Of a stretch of 53,988 nucleotides of DNA, positions 47,923-53,988 are shown piece after piece. Position 1 is the stretch's first letter. Each line of letters starts with the position of its first letter. This stretch comes from Candidatus Kapaibacterium sp. (GTDB lineage Bacteria > Bacteroidota > Ignavibacteria > Kapaibacteriales > UBA2268). The notes under the pieces are model-generated. The model was not told where the DNA came from. It made no database searches and was given only the letters and a program-made list of their open reading frames with translations. The DNA lies in the NCBI GenBank assembly GCA_023957315.1, contig JAMLHE010000005.1:233132-287119 (forward strand), given 5' to 3'. The translations under genes were made by a program, and so were the position numbers.

Positions 47923-48813
47923 ATGCGTTCAATATTATTATTTATTACTGCAATCGTTGTCATATCTTGCACCGAATCAAATGATTTGAGAAGCAATCAG
48001 ATTGATACACAATCTCATTTTGAATTTTTGTCAACAGTAGAATTCCCCACAGAATTGTCTTGGTGTGGCGAAAAAGTACCTTTAGATGACCCTGAAGTTC
48101 GCGAGCGCGCAGAAAGAGAATTTTATATGCTGCTACAGCAACCCGGTCAAATCATACTTTATTTGAAACGCTCCGGTAGATTTTTCCCGATGTTCGAAAA
48201 AATTATCAGCGAGAATAATATGCCGGATGATTTGAAATATTTAGCAGTTGCCGAAAGCGCCCTATATCAAGCCAAATCAAGTGTTGGTGCAATAGGTTTG
48301 TGGCAATTTATGCCAGCAACCGCAAAGTTAATGGGATTGCAAGTCGATGACAACATTGACGAAAGACGCCATCCGGAGAAAAGCACGCGTGCAGCAATGA
48401 AGTATCTGAAGGACGGCTATAAGAACCACAAATCGTGGATGTTGACAGCTGCCGGATATAATATGGGACACTCCGGAGTGCAAAGCAATCTGAGTTTCCA
48501 GAGTACAGACAATTATTTTGATTTGCATTTGAATGAGGAAACTTCCCGATTCATTTTCCGAATTGCAATTATAAAACATTTCATGCAAAATGCTGAAAAA
48601 TATGGATTCAAATTAAAGAAATCCGATTTGTACCCGCCCGATGAATATGATATTGTTAAGGTTGGAAGTGCAGTGCCTGATTTATCCGCATGGGCAAAAA
48701 GCATGGGCTATAATTATAAGCAAGTCAAAATGCTCAATCCTTGGATTTTGAAACGCTCTCTGCCGAATCCTCCCAAGGGCAAAGTGTTTGAAGTTGCTGT
48801 ACCGAAAAAATAA
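47923..48813 (+). CDS. Lipoprotein lytic transglycosylase (SLT, MltD-like)
   Basis: About 296 aa from the ATG at 47923; AAGGA lies upstream. An earlier ATG at 47908 overlaps the ABC stop codon and is also possible. The N-terminus MRSILLFITAIVVISC is a lipoprotein signal with a Cys at residue 16. The SLT core has YLAVAESAL with the catalytic Glu, VGAIGLWQFMPATAKLMGL and AAGYNMGHSGV. A C-terminal LysM-like stretch (YDIVKVGSAVPDL and following) may bind the wall. It cleaves peptidoglycan to leave 1,6-anhydro-muramyl ends, at the outer membrane inner face. It is 7 bp upstream of rimM. Confidence 0.88.
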   Translation: MRSILLFITAIVVISCTESNDLRSNQIDTQSHFEFLSTVEFPTELSWCGEKVPLDDPEVRERAEREFYMLLQQPGQIILYLKRSGRFFPMFEKIISENNMPDDLKYLAVAESALYQAKSSVGAIGLWQFMPATAKLMGLQVDDNIDERRHPEKSTRAAMKYLKDGYKNHKSWMLTAAGYNMGHSGVQSNLSFQSTDNYFDLHLNEETSRFIFRIAIIKHFMQNAEKYGFKLKKSDLYPPDEYDIVKVGSAVPDLSAWAKSMGYNYKQVKMLNPWILKRSLPNPPKGKVFEVAVPKK

Positions 48814-48820
48814 GACCAAA

Positions 48821-49336
48821 ATGGAAAACACGAAAATATATATCGGAACTATTACGGGAATCAGAGGCTATGGCGGCGAAATGAAAGTCAGCCACTTAGA
48901 CATTGACGACGTTCATTTACCGCCTGACACAGAGGTTTATATAGGTTATTCGCCAAATTTTTCGATTACTTACAAGGTTGTCAAATGGCGACAAACCAAA
49001 AAACAAGCCAAATTGGAATTAAAGGGTGTGGATTCCGATGAAAAAGCTATGCAATTCATGGAAGCGGGCATTTTCATTGAAGAAGAAAAATTACGAACGA
49101 TTTCCCCTGAAATTCAAATTACATCCGATTTCATTAATATGAAAGTGATTGATGCCACTTCCGGTGAGGAATTGGGCGATGTTATTGATTATTGGCAATT
49201 ACCCGCAAATGACGTGATTGTGGTGAGCGGAACCAAAAATGATTTCAATGTACCAAATGTGCCGGAATTCGTCGAAAAAATTGATTACGCAAATAAGAAA
49301 ATATTTATCAATGTTATTCCGGGTTTGATTGATTGA
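48821..49336 (+). CDS. rimM: Ribosome maturation factor RimM
   Basis: 171 aa from the ATG at 48821. The N-terminal barrel has IYIGTITGIRGYGGEMKVSHL, the RimM motif, and the C-terminal PRC barrel has GEELGDVIDYWQLPANDVIVV. RimM binds ribosomal protein S19 and helps 16S rRNA processing and 30S assembly. It is one base from trmD. The usual rpsP gene is not in front of it. Confidence 0.93.
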   Translation: MENTKIYIGTITGIRGYGGEMKVSHLDIDDVHLPPDTEVYIGYSPNFSITYKVVKWRQTKKQAKLELKGVDSDEKAMQFMEAGIFIEEEKLRTISPEIQITSDFINMKVIDATSGEELGDVIDYWQLPANDVIVVSGTKNDFNVPNVPEFVEKIDYANKKIFINVIPGLID

Positions 49337-49337
49337 T

Positions 49338-50030
49338 ATGCCATTAATACGAATAGATATAATCTCGGCTGTACCGGAAATAATGGAATCGGCAATCAAT
49401 GCAAGTATAATCAAAATTGCACGCGAAAAGAAAATTGCAGAAATCAATCTACATAATTTGCATGATTACGCTACCGACAAATATCGCCACATTGACGATT
49501 ATCCTTTCGGAGGTGGTGCAGGCATGGTCATTCAATGCGAACCCGTGTTTAGTTGCATTGACAAATTGAAAACAGAGCGGGATTATGACGAAATCATCTA
49601 CATGGCAGCAGATGGTGTACGTTTGACCCAAAGCCATTGCAATGAATTGTCCTTGAAAGGCAATTTAATCATACTTGCAGGGCATTACAAAGGCGTTGAC
49701 CAAAGGGTACGAGATGCTTTGATTACACGCGAATTTTCCATCGGCGATTTTGTTTTGAGTGGTGGCGAGCTTCCGGCGATTGTTCTTGCAGATTCGATTG
49801 TTCGCTTGCTCCCCGGAGTAATTGGAGATTGCGAATCGGCTCTGCATGACTCATTCCAAAGCGGATTACTCGAAGCTCCGATTTACACCAGACCGGCAGA
49901 CTTTCGCGGAATGAGAGTTCCGGATGTTTTGCTTGGAGGGCATCCCATTCATATAGAGGAGTGGCGACATCAACAATCATTGAAAAAAACTGCCGAAAGA
50001 CGCCCCGATTTGCTCCAAGATAATAATTAA
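49338..50030 (+). CDS. trmD: tRNA (guanine-37-N1)-methyltransferase
   Basis: 230 aa from the ATG at 49338. The TrmD knot motifs are clear: YPFGGGAGMVIQCEP, LAGHYKGVDQRVRD, REFSIGDFVLSGGE and DVLLGGHPIHIEEW. It makes m1G37 next to the anticodon, using S-adenosylmethionine, and so prevents frameshifting. It follows rimM by one base; rplS, its usual next gene, is missing and a tricorn gene follows instead. Confidence 0.96.
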   Translation: MPLIRIDIISAVPEIMESAINASIIKIAREKKIAEINLHNLHDYATDKYRHIDDYPFGGGAGMVIQCEPVFSCIDKLKTERDYDEIIYMAADGVRLTQSHCNELSLKGNLIILAGHYKGVDQRVRDALITREFSIGDFVLSGGELPAIVLADSIVRLLPGVIGDCESALHDSFQSGLLEAPIYTRPADFRGMRVPDVLLGGHPIHIEEWRHQQSLKKTAERRPDLLQDNN

Positions 50031-50084
50031 TCCCTTTTTTCGACTACTAAATAATATTTTTTAAACATAAATCGGAATTTTTCG

Positions 50085-53000
50085 ATGATTAAATTTATTA
50101 TTTCACTGACAATTTTGCTTTTTATCGCATCAGAACTATTCGCTGAACCCACGAGATTACTCAGATACCCCAATACTTCCGAAGCAGACATTGCATTTGT
50201 TTATGGTGGTGACATCTACACTGTGCCTCTATCAGGCGGTATAGCCAGACGATTGACAAGCTCCGAAGGAATTGAGCGCTACCCGCGATTCTCGCAAAAC
50301 GGCTCCGAAATCGCCTTTACCGCCGAATATGACGGAAGCAACGAAGTTTATGTAATGCCTTCGAGCGGTGGAATTCCACAGCGGCTCACTTACAGTCACA
50401 CTGAAGCAAACGTCGCCGAGAGGCAAGGTCCCGACATTATTATCATGCAATGGACTCCGGACGGTGAAAGCATTTTGTATCGTTCTCGCCAAAATAGCTG
50501 GAATATCCTTGTCGGGCAATTATACACAGTCGGCAAAGCGGGTGGCTTGCCTGTTCAGTTGCCATTGCCTCGTGGCGGATTCGCTTCGATGAATTCCGAC
50601 GGCACAAAGTTGGCTTACAATCGCATTTTCCGCGAATATAGAACTTGGAAACGCTATAGTGGCGGTCAAGCTGACGAAATCTGGATTTATGACCTCGCCA
50701 CCGGGCAAAGCGAAAACATTACTAACAATGACTTCCAAGATATTATTCCCATTTGGCATGGTGACAAAATTTATTATCTTTCAGATAGAGATTTTACGAT
50801 GAATTTATTTTCCTACGATTTGAACACGAAACAAACTCGAAAAATCACCAATTTTGATTATTATGATGTGAAATTCCCTTCAAAAGGCAAAAATCATATC
50901 GCATTTGAAAATGGCGGAAATATTTATTTAATGGATTTAGCAAATGAAAATGTCCGCCAAATAAATATTGAAGTTAAAGAAGATTTTCCGCAATTACGCA
51001 CTTCATTGGTGACAGTGAAAGATAGAATTACAAGTGCTGACATTTCCCCAAGCGGTGCACGTGCACTATTTACAGGGCGAGGCGATTTATTCACCGTTCC
51101 TGCTTCCAAGGGAAATATCCGAAATCTTACAAGCACTTCCGGAATTCATGAAAGAAGCTCAGTATGGTCGCCTGACGGCTCATTGATTGCATTCATCAGC
51201 GATAAAAGCGGTACAGATGAAATATATATCATAAAAGCTGATGGAACGGGCGAAATTAAATTGACTAATGATGGAAATTTTTATCGTTATGGATTGAAAT
51301 GGTCGCCGGACAGCAAGAAATTAATATCATCCGATAATACTCGCAATTTATATTATATTGATATTGTAAGCAAAAAGCAGACTAATATTGCTAAGTCAAG
51401 ATTTTGGAGTTTTTCCGATTTTGATTGGTCGCCGGATAATCAATGGATTGCTTACACAAATTATACAGACCGCCGCACAGGAATGATTTATATTTATTCG
51501 CTTAAAGATAATAAGAGCTATCCCGTTACAAATGAATTCTTTAACAGCTACGGAGTAGAATTTTCTCCCGGAGGACGCTTCTTATTTTTCATTTCTGACC
51601 GTAATTTTAAACCAAATTTTGGGGCTTTCGAATATAATTTCCAATATTCGGATATGTCTAAAATATATGGTGTTACGTTGCAAGACACAACATTAAATCC
51701 ATTTGCAGTATTTGAAAGTGACGAAGAAAAGGGCGATGAGAAAAAGCCAACCAAGAAAAAGGAAAAAGCAAGTGCCGAAAACCCGATAAGAATAGATTTT
51801 GAAGGCATAGAAAGCAGAATATTCGAATTTCCTGTTGCAGCGGGAAATTATTCCAATTTGACTGCGACAATGAATTATCGAATGTATTTTGTACGGAGTG
51901 CATCCGGTCAAAAGCCTAAGTTCTATTATTATGATGCAGTTAAGCGCGAAGAAAAAGAAGTTGGTGAGTTTTCGCAATATGTAATTAGTCATGATGAAAA
52001 TTCAATTTTATTCAAATCGGGCGAAGATTATTATATTTCATCTCTGAAAGAGAATATTACAACTAAAGAAGGGAAATTAGATTTCAAAGATATGCAAGTG
52101 ATGCTTGACCGACGTGCAGAATGGAAGCAGATTTTCAATGAATCTTGGCGCCACATGAAGCACTTTTTCTATGACCCGAATATGCACGGATATAATTGGG
52201 ATTCCTTGAAAATTAAATACGAGCAGCTTCTCCCCTACGTAACTCACCGAACTGATTTGACTTACATTATCGGAGAAATGATTGGCGAACTCGATGCCGG
52301 ACACGCTTACGTAAGTGGTGGCGATATGCCGAAAGTGACTGCAGTGCCAATCGGGTTATTAGGTGCCGATTATGAATTTGACAAATCTTCAGGATTTTAC
52401 CGAATAAAAAAGATTTACGAAGGAATGAATTGGGAAGAAAATTTGCGTTCACCTCTGACTGAACCCGGACTGAATATAAAAAATGGTGATTATATTGTTG
52501 CAATTAATGGAGTTACGCTCAATCAATCACGCACTCCATTTTCTGAATTAATTAATAAAGCTGATAAATTTGTCGAAATTGAAATTAATTCCAAAGCCTC
52601 TCGTGATGGAGCCAGAAAATTAAATATTAAAACACTAAAATCCGAGAAAGATTTGCGATATTATGATTGGGTGGAAACAAATCGCCGCAAAGTTGATTCA
52701 GCGACAGGCGGAAGAATTGGCTACGTGCACATTCCGGACATGTCACCATTTAATGGTTTGAACTGGTTTGTACGTTATTTCTACCCACAGACCAAAAAAG
52801 AAGGTATGATAATTGACGACCGCTATAACGGCGGTGGCAACGTATCTCCGATGATAATCGAAAGATTGCGCCGCGAATTGGCAATCGTCAAATACGGTCG
52901 CAACCAGGACGAAATCTTGACAAATCCCGACGCAATCATGACCGGACCAATGGTATGCCTGATAAACGAGCAGTCCATGTCCGACGGCGACCTCTTCCCC

Positions 53001-53336
53001 TTCCAGTTCAAGCGTTTGAATTTGGGTCCTGTAATCGGCAAACGAAGCTGGGGTGGCGTTGTCGGCATATACGGCTCATTGCCTCTGCTTGATGGCAGCG
53101 ACGTCCGCAAACCCGAAGTAGCGAACTTCAGCCCCGACGGCAAATGGATTCTCGAAGATGTTGGTATGGTGCCGGATATAGAGGTGGACAACGACCCTTG
53201 GAAGGAATATCACGGAACGGACGAGCAACTCAATCGGGGAATTGAAATAATTCTCGATTTGCTCAAAACCGACACCAAGCCCAAGATTCCGGCTTTGCCG
53301 CAATTTCCTGATAAAAAGAAAGATTTTGGGAAATAA
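50085..53336 (+). CDS. Periplasmic tricorn-like S41 protease
   Basis: 1,083 aa with a signal peptide (MIKFIISLTILLFIASELFA). Residues 25-560 carry many TolB/WD40-like beta-propeller blades (SPDGSLIAFISDKSGTDEIY, WSPDSKK). Residues 690-760 are a helical core, about 760-860 PDZ, and 860-1070 the tail-specific-protease C-terminal domain. The nucleophile Ser966 lies in NEQSMSDGDLFP, matching tricorn Ser965, and His740 in AGHAYVSGG. The adjacent residue is Gly where tricorn has Ser745. It should degrade peptides outside the cytoplasm. It is 54 bp after trmD. Confidence 0.93.
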   Translation: MIKFIISLTILLFIASELFAEPTRLLRYPNTSEADIAFVYGGDIYTVPLSGGIARRLTSSEGIERYPRFSQNGSEIAFTAEYDGSNEVYVMPSSGGIPQRLTYSHTEANVAERQGPDIIIMQWTPDGESILYRSRQNSWNILVGQLYTVGKAGGLPVQLPLPRGGFASMNSDGTKLAYNRIFREYRTWKRYSGGQADEIWIYDLATGQSENITNNDFQDIIPIWHGDKIYYLSDRDFTMNLFSYDLNTKQTRKITNFDYYDVKFPSKGKNHIAFENGGNIYLMDLANENVRQINIEVKEDFPQLRTSLVTVKDRITSADISPSGARALFTGRGDLFTVPASKGNIRNLTSTSGIHERSSVWSPDGSLIAFISDKSGTDEIYIIKADGTGEIKLTNDGNFYRYGLKWSPDSKKLISSDNTRNLYYIDIVSKKQTNIAKSRFWSFSDFDWSPDNQWIAYTNYTDRRTGMIYIYSLKDNKSYPVTNEFFNSYGVEFSPGGRFLFFISDRNFKPNFGAFEYNFQYSDMSKIYGVTLQDTTLNPFAVFESDEEKGDEKKPTKKKEKASAENPIRIDFEGIESRIFEFPVAAGNYSNLTATMNYRMYFVRSASGQKPKFYYYDAVKREEKEVGEFSQYVISHDENSILFKSGEDYYISSLKENITTKEGKLDFKDMQVMLDRRAEWKQIFNESWRHMKHFFYDPNMHGYNWDSLKIKYEQLLPYVTHRTDLTYIIGEMIGELDAGHAYVSGGDMPKVTAVPIGLLGADYEFDKSSGFYRIKKIYEGMNWEENLRSPLTEPGLNIKNGDYIVAINGVTLNQSRTPFSELINKADKFVEIEINSKASRDGARKLNIKTLKSEKDLRYYDWVETNRRKVDSATGGRIGYVHIPDMSPFNGLNWFVRYFYPQTKKEGMIIDDRYNGGGNVSPMIIERLRRELAIVKYGRNQDEILTNPDAIMTGPMVCLINEQSMSDGDLFPFQFKRLNLGPVIGKRSWGGVVGIYGSLPLLDGSDVRKPEVANFSPDGKWILEDVGMVPDIEVDNDPWKEYHGTDEQLNRGIEIILDLLKTDTKPKIPALPQFPDKKKDFGK

Positions 53337-53367
53337 TTATAGGTTTTAATTAATTGCTTATTTGTCT

Positions 53368-53405
53368 AAACTTCGTTATGCTTTAAAGTATAACGAAGTT
53401 TTTAT
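53368..53405 (+). terminator. Strong rho-independent terminator after tricorn gene
   Basis: AAACTTCGTTAT pairs with ATAACGAAGTTT, and an inner CTTT/AAAG continues the stem across one G-T mismatch, ending in a run of T. Stem and T-run are typical, ending the plus-strand run from 45122. Confidence 0.93.
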
Positions 53406-53512
53406 TTATTTGCACATATACCTCATATGTAGCATCAACAAACATTCAGTGTTGAAAAAAAGTGCAATATTTTGAAAAATTATCAAAAAAAATGTAACTT
53501 TTCGAAATTTGA

Positions 53513-53543
53513 TTTGTTGTTTGGAAATAGAGATATACTATTG
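53513..53543 (+). promoter_or_regulatory. Bacteroidota-type promoter for the 3' secreted gene
   Basis: TTTG at 53513-53516, a 19-nt spacer, and TACTATTG at 53536-53543 (seven of eight bases of TAnnTTTG). Transcription would start near 53548, leaving a 225-nt leader that contains the predicted structured RNA. Confidence 0.5.
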
Positions 53544-53627
53544 TTGAAAAAAGTTTTTTGAAATGGAATGTGGAAACAATCAAAGTGGGATTTTGATGCT
53601 TAGATTTTACGACATGGGGCTTATAAG

Positions 53628-53725
53628 GTATCCGCTCAATTGCGAGAGAGGTAGTTTATGATTGTTCGATGAACACTCGAAGAACGGGGAGCTTTGAGGG
53701 TGGCTCGATTCCCAAGCGGCTATAC
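53628..53725 (+). ncRNA. Candidate structured leader RNA (four-helix junction)
   Basis: Four helices can be paired by eye. P1: GTATCCGCT (53628-53636) with AGCGG-CT-ATAC (53715-53725), bulging CT. P2: CAAT (53637-53640) with ATTG (53661-53664). P3: TTCGA (53665-53669) with TCGAA (53677-53681). P4: GGGGAGC (53686-53692) with GCTC-GATT-CCC (53703-53713), bulging GATT. P1, P2 and P3 follow one another without gap. A T run comes just after P1. No known riboswitch class is recognised, and no relative was searched. Confidence 0.45.
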
Positions 53726-53775
53726 GTTTTTGGAATTTATAAAATTAATAAATTTAAATACTTTTAGGAGCTATT

Positions 53776-53988
53776 ATGAAAATCGTACTTACCTTTTTAA
53801 TCACCTTATTCATTTTGGTGAATACATCATTTGTACAAAGCCAAACGCCAAGTTTGTTTTTTTTAACAAAATTCAATGATGTTGATTTGCAAAATAAGAT
53901 TTCAAGCTCAATCAATCTAGGCGATACATTATTATTTGTTACCTCTGAAAATAATGAGCGATACCTTCATATTTGCTTTGATAATAAA
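53776..53988 (+). CDS. Secreted protein, 5' part only
   Basis: 71 codons are visible before the window ends. The ATG at 53776 follows the ribosome-binding sequence AGGAG (53766-53770) by six bases. A signal peptide is clear (MKIVLTFLITLFILVNTSFV, then QSQ). The rest gives no known domain. The long, structured leader in front suggests regulated expression. Confidence 0.75.
   Translation, partial: MKIVLTFLITLFILVNTSFVQSQTPSLFFLTKFNDVDLQNKISSSINLGDTLLFVTSENNERYLHICFDNK

Noticed and set aside
53628..53725. tRNA or tmRNA
   Set aside because: A stretch near 53702 resembles a T-loop, but the acceptor and anticodon arms and a CCA end do not fit.
53694..53879. 61-codon plus-strand frame overlapping the 3' secreted gene
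   Set aside because: The frame at 53776 has a ribosome-binding site and a signal peptide; the other has neither.

Overview
The window is AT-rich, gene-dense bacterial DNA. It most likely comes from the Bacteroidota/Chlorobiota (FCB) group, possibly an Ignavibacteria- or Kapabacteria-like lineage. This is inferred from several proteins ending in type IX secretion (T9SS) sorting domains, a GEVED domain, Fn3-like secreted proteins, an MXAN_6640-type metalloprotease, a periplasmic tricorn protease, and promoters fitting the Bacteroidota pattern TTTG-N19-TAnnTTTG. No rRNA, tRNA, prophage or CRISPR array was seen.

Layout. 1-9593 (minus): a two-gene cell-surface unit, a tail-fibre-like repeat protein overlapping a giant (>2,240 aa) partial surface protein with GEVED and WS modules. 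9714-12290 (minus): NAD synthetase and a LuxR-type response regulator. 12547-20027 (plus): a glycan-assembly locus with a pyruvyltransferase/methyltransferase fusion followed by a 1,915-aa chain of glycosyltransferase domains; the two are joined by an A10 run and may be one polypeptide through a -1 shift. 20123-30601: a HmuY-like secreted protein, a PPi-type phosphofructokinase, an ion antiporter, a PAS histidine kinase, a small heavy-metal-binding protein, a degenerate S41 peptidase and a PduO-type corrinoid adenosyltransferase. 30605-36150: a Ca/Na exchanger, then thiN, an esterase and a Rel enzyme, followed by an isolated nuoJ-nuoK pair.

36151-37345 is a REP-associated tyrosine transposase element. 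The tnpA gene is bracketed by many short hairpins whose stems differ but whose 3-nt loop is almost always GAA, with opposite orientation on the two sides. 37365-42730 holds a T9SS protein, a UvrD-like helicase, a GT4 enzyme, a HAD phosphatase and a DedA protein. 42751-44745 is an Fn3 T9SS protein. 45122-53336 is a tightly packed plus-strand run: Fn3-like protein, metalloprotease, CcmA-like ATPase, lytic transglycosylase, RimM, TrmD and tricorn protease. The window ends in a new secreted-protein gene (from 53776). It is preceded by a promoter and a long leader that folds on paper into a four-helix junction, a candidate undescribed structured RNA.

The most notable items are the hairpin-bracketed transposase element, the candidate leader RNA at 53628-53725, and the A10 junction in the glycosyltransferase locus. 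All functional statements rest on reading motifs by eye; no database search was run.
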